From NCBI RefSeq assembly GCF_005239225.2, contig NC_133287.1, forward strand, positions 291,493 through 355,492: 64,000 nt of DNA. The letters are read 5' to 3'. The notes below the pieces were generated by a model. It had not been told where the DNA came from. It worked only from the letters and a program-made list of their open reading frames with translations, and ran no database searches. The first letter of the stretch is position 1, and each line of letters starts with the position of its first letter. The translations under genes were made by a program, and so were the position numbers. The DNA comes from Populus alba. Its lineage: Eukaryota; Streptophyta; Magnoliopsida; Malpighiales; Salicaceae. This document shows, one piece after another, positions 37,125-50,559 of the stretch.

Positions 37125-38235
37125 AATTATTACTGAATTAGAATTGTAAAAAAAAAAAACAATTAATTGAAAAGGTCTCTCTCACACACAATCTTATTAT
37201 TGACTACAATAAAAGGGCATATAAATCTCCAAGTCTTTTGTTTCCTTGACAGGATCTTGATAACGAGCACTTAATAAATATATATAAATTAATCAAATTA
37301 TCTCTTCTAAATCAAAGAGAAAGTGACCCCAGTTCTTGTAAATACATCATTTATTTGTATACGTGTGTGTTTGTGTATATAGAGAGAGGGTGGTCCAGGC
37401 TCTGAATCAAGAAATCCCAACATCTCTCGAGAAGAGAAGAAGAATAAGACTCACAAATTAAACACATCGAGACTCACAAATTGAATGATCTCTTTCCTTA
37501 CCTCCAACTCAAGCTCTCGGAAACAAATATTTTTTTGTCTTGATTTCGCTACTCTTTTGATTAAAAATAGATTATGAGACAAAATATTCATAAAAATCGG
37601 AGTTTAAGAGTTTTAAACTTCAATGATAAGAAAGAATATCATCAACAAACTAATTTCTTCTACAATGTTTATGTCTATTTCCTCTGGTTATTAGGAGCAC
37701 AAGTTTACATAGAAAATGAAGCCCTTGTTCCCTTTCATCATTTATGAATCAAGGGGCCGGGGACAAGAAAAGATGCAAAGATAGTATAAGGCTAACGTAA
37801 TTATCAAAAGAAGAAGAAGAAGAGGTGCGTGGAAGCTACAAAACAAAGAATGCTTTTGTAAAACGAAATGCTACCTTCTTGGACAGAACAACTTAGGTGA
37901 TAGCTATCACCGTCTCCTAGCCTAGGAGGAACGAAAAAGAAACGACATGGACAAGAGTAAACTTGTTTTGTACATGATTAGAGATCGATGGGCCATGCAC
38001 TTCCTATCCAAACACAACAAATTAATCGGGAGATGGAGTTTTCCAAATAGCCCAAGTTATGTTAATTAGAAATTGTTTGAACTTTTGTTTTGAAAAAATA
38101 TCAAATTAATGTTTTTTTTTGTGTTGTTTGATAACTTAAAAAATATATATATATGTTAAAATATTATTTTAATATATTTTAAAGTAAAAAACACTTTTGA
38201 AAGTATTTCATACCACAATTCTAAACACATATTTA

Positions 38236-38440
38236 GGAGAATTTGGGATTGTGATTGAATTACGTTTTTAAAAAGAATTAAAATTTTTAGTTTCAAATTA
38301 ATTTTTTATGTTTTTGAATAGTCTTGATGTACTAATATCAAAAATAAATTTTAAAAAATAAAATAAAAACATTATTTTTATACATTTCTAAGCGAAAAAT
38401 ATTTTAAAAAATAATTTCTATTACACTTCCAAACACTCCC
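38236..38440. repeat. MITE remnant related to 12956-13160
   Basis: Ends GGAGAATTTGG and CCAAACACTCC are imperfect inverted repeats. The core AATAGTCTTGATGTACTAAT followed by ATCAAAAATAAATTTTAAAA matches the core of the 205-bp MITE. Length is about the same. Confidence 0.65.
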
Positions 38441-39059
38441 TTAATCCGTATCAAGCAAGTTAGGTCACATCTAACCTACCTGCTTTTAACAAAAGCTAAA
38501 AGTAAAAGAACACAGTGTTCCACTATGTAAATTGCATAGTGAAAATTATAATTTTGTTATTGATTGATTAGCAAAATCAATTGGCTTTGTTTTAGGGGCA
38601 CAGAGTTCTTTTTCATAAGACCTATAAGTCATTACAATAAAAGTAGGGTTAAATTGTTTTTTGTATTATACAGTATAATTACCTTATTACCATTGACAAC
38701 AAAAAAAACATTAAGCTTTGGTTAAGGGGTTCTTTGTCCTTCATTTAATTTTCAAATAATTAAATTATATCATTGCCCTTATAATGCAAACAACTTTGCC
38801 TTTGATTAAGGGGTTATTTTGTCTTTTACATTTAATTATTTGGTAGTTATTTGGTGTTATTAGGGGTAGTAAGATAGTTTTGGTGCCTTTGATGGGGGGG
38901 TTATCCCCTTCATGTACAAGCAACACGTGTTGGCATAATTATTGCTAGTGTGGTATGTGTAGTTTTTTGTTTTTTTTTCTCTCCTACTCTATTTTCATCT
39001 TGACCTTGAAAAAAATTCAAATCAATCCTTGAGGTTGTCTTAAAGATTCCATCCATATT

Positions 39060-40060
39060 TTTTTTATTATAATTTTGTTTATTTAGAATAATTTACAAAG
39101 TTATGGATTTTTTTTTTAATTTCATCTCCAATAAATATTCTCATATGTCATATTTGATTCATATTTTTTTATTATATTTATTTTATTTTAGATGGTTTTT
39201 GCAATGGTTTTTTTTTTCTTTTCTTTACAATTTCATCATTCTTGAGTTTCCTTCTATGAAATCTAATCCTTTTTTATTATTATATTTTTTTCCTTACAAG
39301 ATTTTTTTAAGATTGATTATTTTATCCTTCAATATTTAATTAGCCGGGAGTTTAGTTTCTTAGTTGAGTTCAAGTCTTAAATTTAACAGGTTGTAGATTT
39401 AAGAGATTATTAAGCTCTTTTTTTTTTTTTTTCTCAATCTTCCAACATTTTGTTTTAATTTTTTCTTCACTTTCTATAAGATTTTTAGTCATCTTGAAAA
39501 TAGCTTAGGTTGCCTTGGTTTTTGTTTTGTAGGTCTTTATTAAATTTAGCTTTTCTAAAGGAATTTTGTTTTAAAATTACTTGATTTTCAATGTTTAATT
39601 TTTCAAGTGTTAAGCTTCTAGGTTAAGCCCAAGTCGAGAATTTAATGGATTATAGGTTTAACAGTTTAACCCAGCTTTACAAGTTTTACTTAGCCTTGCT
39701 TGGTTTTTTTCTCTTTTTTTTTCGTGATTTCATTCTCCAACATTTTTTTTATTCATTTTTTATGGGATTTATCTTTTTTTTTAAAAAATAACAAGGGCTG
39801 CCTCAATTTTTTTTAGGTCTTTGTTATATTTAATTCTTTAAAAGAAATTTTGTTTTTTTAATTAAATATAATTTACTTATTTCATTCTCTATCATAGTAT
39901 TGAGCTTTTTTTTATTTAACTAAGGTCTATAATTTTACTTATTATAGGTTTCATAAATTAACCTGAGTTTACAAAGTTTATTTTTTATGGATTTTTTCTA
40001 TAGTTTTAAAAGTAACAAAGGTAAACTCGATTTTTTTTTTTTTTGTTATTTCCCATTTTT
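39060..40060. repeat. T-rich degenerate tandem repeat, period about 260-295 bp
   Basis: At least three diverged units on the + strand share the order: TTCATTCTCCAACATTTT, then AGGTCTTTATTAAATTTA, AGGAATTTTGTTTT, AAGTTGAGC-like, AATTTAA-GGATTATAGGTTT and AACCCAGCTTTACAAG. Landmark blocks recur near 39363, 39625 and 39920. No coding sequence. It may be part of an old retroelement or a satellite-like array. Confidence 0.55.
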
Positions 40061-42232
40061 ATATATAGGATCGCTAGCTTAATTAGAATACTATACTCGC
40101 ATCATAATTCCCCTAAATTATAAACTCATTTCTCTTGTTCTTCTTGTTCCTTTTCCTCTCCGCAGGGTAAAGAATTTCACGCCATGTTATAATTAAGTGT
40201 ATTTTCAAGCAATACAGTTTTCACGAGGCTTGTCTACCTGAACAATACAACATTTCAAGCCACAAAAACATAAAACATGATGTGATTTGTCTTGAAAAAT
40301 GCAGCAAATCACGTAGATAAAAGGGCACTCAGCCATCCTCCCTGTTCTTCTTGTTACTGATTTTCTTTTTTTGATCAATAGATAGCAGTTAGTTTAATAC
40401 CCCTAGGATTCTGTCAGCAGAATGATTCTTAATTTTAACTGTCTCCACAACAAGGATATATTCGTCCTATTGCACAAACTTTGACAGCCATTGGAGCTGC
40501 ATGCCATCTCCATCACCACCGACGTGGTTGAATTGCAATCTTCCAACATCGCCGAATTCCCACCATGTGTAGCTTGAAGAACTACCACCATCCTGCAATA
40601 AATTCTACTGCCGGCCGTAGAGAGTAACTAAATTTTGATTTTTAACAACCTTGTTATCTCCAGACATTAACCTTATTGTCTGCTAACAAATTTCTGATTT
40701 TCTTTTCCCCCTTTCGATGATGTTCCCCCTTTTGAAAATTGAAGCCCTTTGCATTGACTAATTGATTGAAAATGTTACTGTTAATACTATAGAATTTAGA
40801 CTACTGATGTTGATAAGGCATATCTATATCTTTGATACAACTTCTATTTATGTTCTTAGATGATTTTTTTAAAATATTTTTGATTTAAAAAAATATTAAA
40901 TTAATATATTTTTTAGTATTTTTATAGTTTTCATATGCTATATTAAAAATAAAAAAATTAATTTAATATATTAAAAAAACAAGCAGTTAAAGAAAACCTT
41001 ACACCCCTGTCAATAACTGAATGAATGAATACTCAGTGGTATTTTGCAAGGTTTTACTGGACCCACTTCACCTTCCACAATTAATTTCTTTTGGCCATCT
41101 GATTGCGATTGGATTTATCCTAACCGTTGAATATGCCTAATCAAATTGCACAAGGAAATGATATAAAATGTACAAGATCTTCTGGGAAGCAGATCTACAA
41201 TGTAGGACCTATTATCCAACAAACAACTAATTCCTTGTAGGACCATGTCCTAGGCACCCTGACGATGACAGATGAAGATGATGATAAGGAGCTTTCGCTC
41301 TATGGATAGAAATCGCTTCGTGGGTACACCAGTCCCCTGCCATGGACACGTTCCTCTGCCCTCGCAAATCCACAATTCACTGCACTCCTCCACACTGCTA
41401 CTGGTAGCTAGCCTGCTCATTAACAGCTCAACTAAAGAACCGCACGTCCATAGCCATCCATTTGATAAATGAGATGAATGGAGCAAAAACACTTGCAACT
41501 ACAAGCTATAAATGAGATGCATGGAGCCATTGCCAAAAAAGGGAAGGCAGAAAAGGAATGGAGGGGCTCGATATTTAGAAAGCTACTCGGTTCAATTTGG
41601 TAGAAACTATATTTAGAAAACTGTAACCTAAACATTTAGCAAACTCGACCAACAATAAATAAGAGAAAGGAGAATCTGATCAGCTCTCATTGCTGCAGCA
41701 GCTTTACTGCGTTCATTCTCCTTTTCCACACCCAGGCCCTTCGTCTAGGAGTCCATGCAAAAGAATCATTAGCATGGTGATGCAAGTATCAAAAAGGGGG
41801 AGTCCACTTTTCTCCACTGTCACTATATGCATGGATAAAATGGTCAAATAACTCAGCCATTTGTGGGCACAATCAAGCTCATGACATCGAATCATCTCTT
41901 CAAGTTCCCACACCCCTCTCTTCAAAAAGAGGAAAAACCTATATAGTCCCATTACCGTACTGTATTATACCGCCCATACTACAACTAATTGAAACCTCAA
42001 CAACATACAAAAAGAATGAAAAAGAGTCAATAGTCCCATTTTCAACACATAAAGACATCATTATCACATTTCCCAGACCCTTTCTTGTCATTTCACACCC
42101 TCCTCTACACCCTCTCTCCCTCGCTCGACCACCATCACCAAAACACACCCTTCTCGACCATCATCACCAAGTAACTACTAACCCCATCACCGTGTCTTCC
42201 AAAGACCCTGCAAAGTCTCAAACTTTAAGCCA
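40061..42232. other. Upstream region of the At1g16860-like gene
   Basis: No gene supported. On the - strand 40490-40570 is a short open, Trp/Gly-rich stretch (YTWWEFGDVG) that could be an exon relic; I cannot name it. 40860-40990 is an AT-rich palindrome-like MITE remnant. CT- and CA-rich leader sequence precedes the ATG at 42233. Confidence 0.4.
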
Positions 42233-45200
42233 ATGGGTACCCGAATTCAGTCTCACCAGCTCAAAAACGGGTTGTTCGTGTCTGGTCGACTTGAACAGCA
42301 ACAAAAAGAGAAGCAACCCACCATGGCAGCACGCGCAGTGCCTTACACAGGCGGTGACATTAAGAAATCCGGCGAGTTAGGCAAAATGTTTGACATCCCA
42401 GCAGTGGTTGAACCACCAAAGGCACCACCTTCACGTGCTTCTACTTCTTCAAGTGGATCCATCAGAAACTCTTCTTCTGGTCCTATTAGAAATTCTTCAG
42501 GTCCTTTGAACGTTGTCCTACCGACAGGGCTCTTCACCTCAGGTCCAATTGGTTCCGGCCCATTGGGCTCTGGCCCACAAAGAAGATCGGGTCAGCTTGA
42601 CAACAGCGCTGTCGGTTCGGGTACAGGATCCGGATCAAGCAAGGCACTTTATGGGTCAGCAGTGACTAGCGTGGCTGGTGATGTGAAGGTGGGGTTTAGG
42701 GTTTCAAGGCCAGTGGTGTGGGTGGTGATGGTAGTGGTGGTGATGGGGTTGCTTGTTGGGGCTTTTTTGATGGTTGCAGTTAAAAAAGCTGTGATCTTAC
42801 TGGCTGTTGGGGCTGTTTTGGTGCCTTTGATTGTGGGGTTGATTTGGAATTGTGCATGGGGAAGGAGTGGGTTGTTAGGGTTTGTTAGGAGATACCCTGA
42901 TACTGAGCTTAGAGGAGCCATTGATGGACAGTATGTCAAGGTTACTGGGGTAATCTCAACGTCTCTCCTTACTACTACTATTGTTTATTTATTACTATAT
43001 GTGTTTCTCAATCTCTGTGTTTAGTGCTAATTATGGTAAGAGTATCAATTAAACTAATGCCAAAAAAATTACCATACCGTCCATTATTGTTTTATTATCT
43101 TCTGGTCAATTCTGGCGTTCATTAGGTCTATTTTCGTGGTATTTTCTGAACTTGTTAGATGTATCATAGATACGGAATTTGTCATTATTGAAATTCATTT
43201 TCAATGGTTGGTGATGAAGAAAGGCAGCGATGGAAAGAAAACTGAAAACTACCAAAATGAGAGATTTATGGAACAGATTTTGGATGGGAACATGAATCTT
43301 ATATATAAAGGGTTGATTTGGTGGTGTGTTCCAAAGGATTATGTGTTAAATTTCAATTTCATATAATAATATTGTAGAAAGGGTTTTTTTTTTTTTTTTT
43401 TTTTTTAGCCGGAGGATTTTAGAGGTCTTGTGCATCAATCAAAGGACTCATCTTTCTGGATGTAGATGCAAACTTGCAATATTATTTGGGTGGTATAGAA
43501 CCCTTTTTGGCCTGGTTGCATTATCCAGGTAACTAGTCTGAAGTTGTTTTCTGGGCATTCACCAATGAGGAAATTGTGTTCTACTTGAAGGGTGGAGTTG
43601 AGCCAGCAAAGCTATTACGAGTTATTTCTTGCATGCATGTCGGGGTGGTGAGTGAACCATAGTCTACTTCTTTAGGGGCTAACGTATAGAATCCTGAAAG
43701 ATGTCATAGTTTGCTTGATGAATTATTGCGAAGTGATTGTGTTTTTACATGCCACTTTAGGAATTTACATTTTTGGTGGAGTGTCAAATTTGTCGGTGAG
43801 TTGAGGAAATTTCTTGGAGGTTTTAAATTCACATAACAACAAATGTTGAGGAAATGCAGCTGTTACGGTTGATTTTTGTTGTTGCATGTGCAAAGTTAGA
43901 ATTGAAGGGAACCAAAATTTGCTTCTGTCAAGGTTAAAGGATAAAAAAAAAAAAAAAAGTGAGATGACTTCCAAACTTGCTACGAGAATTAATATGAGGT
44001 TCTTATTCTTTCTCTTGAAGAGCAGTTGAGTCTTCACCTTGAGTCCCTTGTATAGTCTTTGGAGTATATGTTACTGCAAGTCAGTTGGTTTATATGGAAA
44101 TATGAGGAGGAAAAATGCCAAGGACTTCTGTGGTGCAGAAACAATTACTCTGAGAAGTCTCTTAGAGGCTGTTGCAGAGTCTTGTGGAAAAAACGTTTTC
44201 ATTACCAGGAATAGGAGATCAAGATGGTACGGCGGATTTGTTTAATATGTCAAAGATTTGCTGAGTTGAAGTTACAATGGCATTTTTAAAAATAGGCAGG
44301 GGTGGACTGGGTGCTCTCCAGCTCTTTCTTTGCAAATATAGTGGAGGCTTGATTGAATACTTTCCTTCTTTGTTGTTTGAACTAAAGCCATGTGAAGATG
44401 ACAAAATGGATGCCTTGTCTATCAATCCTATTAGTGTCTTGAACATTGAAGGTGTTCTTCAACGTGGAAAGTGGAAATAAGTCCTTGTTTATTTGTACAC
44501 TCTGTAGACTTTTGTTAGGTGAACAACCTTAATCATTTAATAGGGCCAAGGCAGTGCAAACTTCACTAGTTGCTATAGAAACCAGTCATCCCTTATTCTA
44601 TTGCCTCCATTTTTTGTAGAGTATCACATCATGAGAGTTTACATTTATTATTGAAGTGATGCAAGGCGCAGCTTGAATGTAAAATTTAGGATGCCAAAAT
44701 TAAAAGATGAAAAGGGGTTTAAGAAAGTTGAACAAAACAAACGGCTAGTGTCAAAATATAAAATATTTTTGAGGGGGCAACATTGTACAAATTTGAAAAG
44801 CCTTAAATGTTGTTTCACAGTTTAAGCTACCATTTTTAGCACTTGCTTCAAATTTGTACTTTATTCTTGCTATATTATGTCACAATATTGTGTCTGGTTT
44901 ATCTTTTTATGTAGGTTGTCACCTGTGGCAGTATACCTTTGGAGTCATCTTACCAGAAGGTACACAGATGTGTATATGTTTCAACAGAGTTGTATGAATT
45001 TAGAGGGTTGGGTGGAAAGTCTGCCCATTCAAAGCACCGCTTTTTCTCATGGGGATCCAGACATTCAGAGGTGAGTTTGCTCACGTTGATTTGTGAAAAT
45101 ATTGATGTGAAAAACAGTTAGCAAATGATGATTCAGCTTCAGCTCATGGCACTTGGGTTTTAGTAAACGATAGCAGAGAGTTAAATTTACTTAAATGCCT

Positions 45201-46207
45201 CAGAACGTTTGAGCAATAAACAAAGCACCTGACACTTAAATTATGTTCCTATACTGAGGCATGGCCACGTGGAGCTGACCGAAGAAATGTAAGTTATTGA
45301 TTAGGGAATAAAAATCAGGTTCTGGGCAAGTTTATATGAAATTGGAAGTCAATATTTACCTGTACTTCATGTTTCACTGAATGCCTTAAGTTTGTAAACG
45401 CATGCATGACGATAAGGTAATAAGCACAAGGAGTTCTTCATTTGATTGGGCCACTGGATGTCTTAATTAGTACATAGCTATTTAAGAAACCAGAAAATGC
45501 AGATAGTTCTAATTGGTGTGCCATTAGTGAAAAAACATAACCTGACTCCCTATGATTATTGAAAACTGGGAATACTATCTTTGGTGTCTCATAATGCAAC
45601 CATTTCTTAATTGTGTGCATTATTTACTGTAGCTAAGGTATTTTTTTCTTGGAGAAAGCCTCTAATTCAGCATTTGTTATGATGCGTTGCTTCTGGTGAA
45701 CAGAAGTTTGTTGCTGATTTTTACATATCAGATTTCCAATCTGGACTAAGAGCACTAGTAAAGGCGGGCTATGGAGCCAAGGTTGCTCCATTTGTCAGGG
45801 AAGCTACAGTAGTGGACGTGAAAAAGGAGAACATGAACTTGTCTTCCAGCTTTTTACACTGGTTAGCTGATCGCAACCTTTCAAGTGATGACAGGATCAT
45901 GCGTCTCAAAGAAGGGTATGGCTTAAGAAAAGGGTTTTACAAACTGATTCCTTGATTTGGCAGCTCTAGTGAGTTTTCTTGGTTGGGATACTTCTGAGAT
46001 ATGTTTGCATCCAGGTATATCAAAGAAGGGAGCACTGTAAGCGTGATGGGTGTTGTTCGGCGACACGATAACGTGCTGATGATCGTGCCCCCCCAAGAGC
46101 CTCTCTCAACAGGTTGTCAGTGGTTCCGATGCCTCCTCCCAACCTATGTTGAAGGCCTTGTTTTGACATGCGATGATAATCAAAATGCTGACGTGGTTCC
46201 CGTGTAG
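42233..46207 (+). CDS. Uncharacterised membrane protein, At1g16860-like
   Basis: Four exons, 42233-42949, 44915-45070, 45704-45915 and 46015-46207, in phases 0, 0 and 2, give 425 aa. The family mark SHQLKNGLFVSGR opens the protein and PYTGGDIKKSGELGKMFDI follows. Next is a Ser/Gly/Pro linker with repeated SGPI and SGPL units. Two membrane segments lie at about 161-183 and 186-205. The soluble C-terminal part has conserved blocks YVKVTG/VVTCG, VADFYISDFQSGLRALVK, SDDRIMRLKEGYIKEGSTVSV and LMIVPP. Some databases call the family ubiquitin-protease-related, but I see no Cys/His box, so protease activity is not supported. Intron 1 is about 2 kb and contains no second gene. Confidence 0.93.
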
Positions 46208-48945
46208 ATATTTAGCTGTTCATCTTAATCTAAGTTTTCTTTCGAACTGGATTTCACAAGTAAATATTTGAAGGGTGCCAAGCAAGGCAATGATCAAGCA
46301 CCCTCCAAACCGTACCTTCCTTTAAGGTTTTAAAGGAGCATGTAAATGGCACATAAGTCACAGAGATGGAAGAACGATGAGCATGTAGTAGTCAAGCATA
46401 GTCTAAGTTATATGTGCTGTGATGGAGAGTAGTATGCAATGGGGAAAAAGAACACCCAACGGAAGATGCTGAAATATGTTGTAGTGTGGTAGCGCTAAGC
46501 ATTTTGATATTGGCTGATTTGTGTACATAAGTAGCAGAGCCGCGCTACGGGGTATGGAATTCTTGCCTTCTTCTGAACTATAATCTAGCAAATGCACTGT
46601 AATTTTATTTGGGTTCCTCTTATAAATTATAGAGGTTTTCATGTATGCTTGTTTAATAGGGACGCACCTCTTGAAAAGCATGAAATTCATGCTTTCGGTG
46701 AGGTGCGCCATGCACAGCACACAACCACATTCTCTGTGTTTGTGTTTGTGGTTTTTTTTTTTTTTGGGGATTGTTTAATTTAATTTAATTTATTTTTTTG
46801 TGTACGATTAGGGCCTTGTGTTGCCTATTTGCTTGTATTGTGAAAATGGCATCTACGTTAACATTCTGTTGTGCTCTGTAGCTTGGAGGCACGTATATTA
46901 AAATTCAAGGGGCAATTACCCTGTGAGTTTGAGCATCATCGTAAAATTTTCTTATTTATCAGGTTTACGCTGGCACTGAAAAACTAAAACATGTTTCCTG
47001 TGAGGGTAAAACTTTAAGATAGGGAACTTAGTCTGGACGGCATCCCTCCGGCAACCACCAAAATTACCCTTGTTATGGAAGAAGCATCATCGGATGCGGA
47101 AAAGGCAACTGCAGAGACCATGTCGTCCGTGGTACCAAGCCTGTTGAGCAAGGTCTGATCCTCAATGGTCTTCCTCTGCAACAGTTAACAATCCAGTCCA
47201 GTCCAGGACATGCCTGCGACTGTTCCTTTTTTAAATTATTGAAACAACTCGAAGACAGAAATCTGAAATTGCAATCGTCTTATTGCTTGTAATGGAATCA
47301 GCAAGGTGTGTTGGTACAATCCCAGGAGCCATACAGTTCGCACGAGTGTATTATGCACAAAAATGACCAGAACAAGAGCATGGTGTGTCTACACAAGCAC
47401 CTCCAGTCTTTCAAACAAGGGTAACAGCTTCAAGTTCATCATCATATTTTCAGACATAAATGGAAGAACACAAGCGGACAATACCTTGGTAAGCCCCAAT
47501 ATTATGTATGGATGAGGATGCCACCACCTGTTCTGTAATGTGATACACACCGTAGTTTGTCTATGCCTTTCTGTTCATTTGAAACATCGTACAAACGACT
47601 TGCTTGCTTGCTTTGACATCGATCCTGTTTCTGACAACGAGTCAACGACACTTGCTGGTGTCAGATTATTGGCCCTTCTATTCTTAATTTTATCATACTT
47701 TGATCCTCTTACTATTGTGTTTTGCTTGCACCCCCTGTGCTTCCATGAGACTTTCGCCACTGCCATCAAAGAACTTCAGGAATGGTGATAATTAGCTCCT
47801 GTCATGATTTGCTACATAAGTAAACATACATGGTTGAAATGATAGTATAAATAAATTTCCGATCATAGAGGCAACACCTATTTTAAGGAACAATATTAAC
47901 TTAATTTACATTTTATTTAACCATTAATTCTAAACTTTAGTATGGTACTACACTACTACTATCTACGGATGATTCACCTCCATGAAGCATATAAAATTTA
48001 TTGTACACAAGTCAATATATTCTTACAATATTATAAAGATTGTTTCTTTAAACATATTATCAGTAATAAAAAACCTAGCTACTCTTGTAACTACAAAGTA
48101 TTTTATAAGAGTATTTTTTATTTAAAAGTATATTAAAATATTTTATTTTTTATTTTTTATTTCAGCATAAAAAATCATCAAAAAAACTAAAAAACATTAA
48201 TTTAATATTTTTTAAGTTAAAATATATTTTAAAATGTACTTATACATAATTTCAAATGCAAAAATAAAATGTTATGATTTTTTTTTTCTTTTCAGTGGCG
48301 ATAAGAAAGCCAATAGCCTAGAGAGAGATCAGAATTTTTATAATGTCAAATGAGTTTTGATAGAGAGAGGACCGTGAAAGAGAAAAAACACATTTGAATA
48401 CACTTAAAAATGATGATAATATTTTCAACTAGATTAATTTTTTTTCTTCTAATTTATATATGTTAATTGTATGATGGGTACACATGACTTTCTAAGAATA
48501 TCTATATGTTGATTTTTTTTTCTAAATACTCATTAGTTTATTAAATTTATATTCACGTTCCGATGATTTAATACTATTTGGTATATTATTTGTTTGCTTT
48601 GATATATATATATTTGTTATATTTAGATATTGGAATATTTGCCAAAAACTTCATACTAATAAAAAGTAATTAGTTTATGTACATTTAATAATCTATATAT
48701 CTAACTAGTGAAAGAAATATTAACATGTGGTGACTATCCTTCCAGATGATTGGCGTTGCAAACCTTGTATATTACTAAAGTTACAAACCTTATTTATTAT
48801 CAGGATCTTAAGGTTTCATGTGTTATATGTTATCTAACATGCATTTTACTATCATATACTAATATACTTAATATGTATATACACTTTCATTTTAGTTCTT
48901 ATATTATTATTATATCACAATTTATGACCTATAACTTATAAATAT
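46208..48945. other. 3' UTR and AT-rich intergenic DNA
   Basis: No gene seen. The probable 3' UTR lies at 46208-46620. From 47870 the DNA is very AT-rich, with a MITE-like stretch at 48110-48250. Confidence 0.45.
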
Positions 48946-48953
48946 CTATAACG

Positions 48954-49952
48954 CACAGTTTTGAAACCCGAACCAGCCTAGTGGGTAGACTCGGGACCTG
49001 GGAAACCTGGGCTTGAGACTGGTCTGAATCTAAGTAAAAATCTGCTAGGGAGTCGACCCGGGTAAACCCGGCTAAGACCCAGCAACCTTCTTTTTATTTT
49101 TTATTCTTTATACATTTCTTAAAATTGTAGAAGTGCAAGTCGGATAAGCCCCATCTCCATCTCTGTTTATTTCTACACGGGCTTGTTTTCTTTTGTTAAA
49201 ATGAGATTGTTTTGACTGTCTGTTGATGCATGCATGGTTTTGCTTCTCTTGTTAACAACAGTCTCAGGTAATTAGTGTCCACAACAGTCCCAGGTGGTAT
49301 ATTTTTGTCAAAAAATTGGTTCTTAGTCGAAGATGGATCAGTCTCACAAGGAAAGAACCTTGTGTGATGTCTCTTCTGGACTACTGCAAAAGAAATGGAA
49401 GGTCTATAACCAAGGAATCTAGAACAAGCTTCTCTGATGGCTTGCAACTCCTCTTTAAGGACCTTATAAAATTGGGTTTCGCTTACTCCGTCCTTAAAGA
49501 ATATTATTCTTTATGGAAGTTCATTCAATTCCTGGTAAAAGTCATCTAGTAATCCTTTCACCATTGCACCAAGGTCCTAAATGATTTCTTGTCGACCTCA
49601 TTCTTGAGACCTACTTGTTTGTTGCAGGCCGGTTCATGCTACCAACCACAGTAGCAACAGATGGATTAATATCGTCTAGTGGGCAAGGATGAGTCACATC
49701 CGCTCCCATGAACATCACATGTTCATTGGGATGAAGAAAGCCGGGAACCTTACAGGTTTTTCCTTTCATTCTAATGTTGGAGCTCTTCCTTGCCATGATG
49801 CCATCAACGAAAAGCTAATAAGAAGTGGCCCTCAGAGATATCTTCCTCTGCCAACTAAATTTTTTTTTTTTGGATTGACCTGGATCAATCCATTTGACCC
49901 GTGACCTGATTATTAAACCAGATTGACTATCAAGTTGGATTTCAAAACTATG
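48954..49952. mobile_element. hAT-like element carrying a captured Argonaute fragment
   Basis: 999 bp. Left end reads CACAGTTTTGAAACCCG; the reverse complement of the right end reads CATAGTTTTGAAATCC, two mismatches in the first 16 bases. It is flanked by CTATAACG (48946-48953) and CTATAATG (49953-49960), an 8-bp target duplication with one change, as made by hAT transposases. The left subterminal part (48954-49080) is GC-rich with repeated GACCCGGG/ACCCGG-like blocks. The middle holds the AGO7-like relic. No transposase is encoded, so it would have moved in trans. Confidence 0.7.
49274..49750 (-). pseudogene. Argonaute (AGO7-like) PIWI-domain fragment inside the hAT-like element
   Basis: Reading the - strand from 49750, blocks of the Argonaute PIWI domain follow in order: VMFMGADVTHP (first catalytic Asp of the slicer), SPSVA-like, [49 protein letters not shown] (second catalytic Asp), [25 protein letters not shown] and [10 protein letters not shown]. 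The FLHPNEHV and CETDPSS-KNQFFD blocks fit AGO7 better than AGO1 or AGO4. The frame is broken: stops after ATNK, after RQEII and after ELP, a short deletion after MRS, and a Trp-to-Arg change in the NWP motif. Homology stops at GTVVDT, an exon end in AGO7-type genes, so the source was genomic DNA rather than mRNA. Confidence 0.85.
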
Positions 49953-49960
49953 CTATAATG

Positions 49961-50559
49961 TATATTAAATGTTATTTTTTTATTAAGTTCGTTGAACTCA
50001 CTTCTTTTTTTTTAATATTATTTTTAGATTCTTAACTTTCTGTTGATTGTTAAGAGTGTTTTTTTTTGGCATGATTTGTTTTTTTTGTTTTCACAAGATT
50101 TTCGTTTTAGTCTTGAGTTGATGTATTAAATTACTTGAATACACTATTTTAGTTAAAATTTAAATTTTTTATATTATAATAAATATTATGAATTTTTATT
50201 TTTTTTTATTAGTTTTAAAAAATATTTGGAAAGTCACAATTTTTTTTATAACACCCTAATGCGTTGCTCGTCACCGGCCTAGAATTAAGGATAGACAAAA
50301 CGGTGATTGCAAGGAAAGCACAACAATCAATCAAAACAATGAATGAATACGAAATCCAAATTTCTGCAAGGCATCATCATCCCTTTCAAAAACTGGCAAT
50401 CATGCTTAAAATCCAAGCAAGCTTTTCAGCAAAGCTCCAAATGTTATGTTAACAAGCATGTAATAAAATATATTTACATACGACAAGTACGCGTTTCCAC
50501 AGCACTTCTTGCAACGAACACCCTTCTGCCTTCCTCACACTACTCTGTTTCACTTCTGA
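49961..50559. other. AT-rich spacer
   Basis: No gene seen between the hAT-like element and the EHD relic. Long T-runs at 50000-50250. Confidence 0.5.

Larger units (their letters stand above)
36700..39059. other. AT-rich gene-free region
   Basis: No gene seen. Holds a TA microsatellite (37087-37117), MITE-like AT-rich stretches (about 38080-38210) and a MITE remnant (38236-38440). A run of mixed simple sequence follows. Confidence 0.5.

Noticed and set aside
40403..40591. - strand stretch with YTWWEFGDVG in another frame
   Set aside because: Looks exon-like but I cannot name a family and see no flanking exons.
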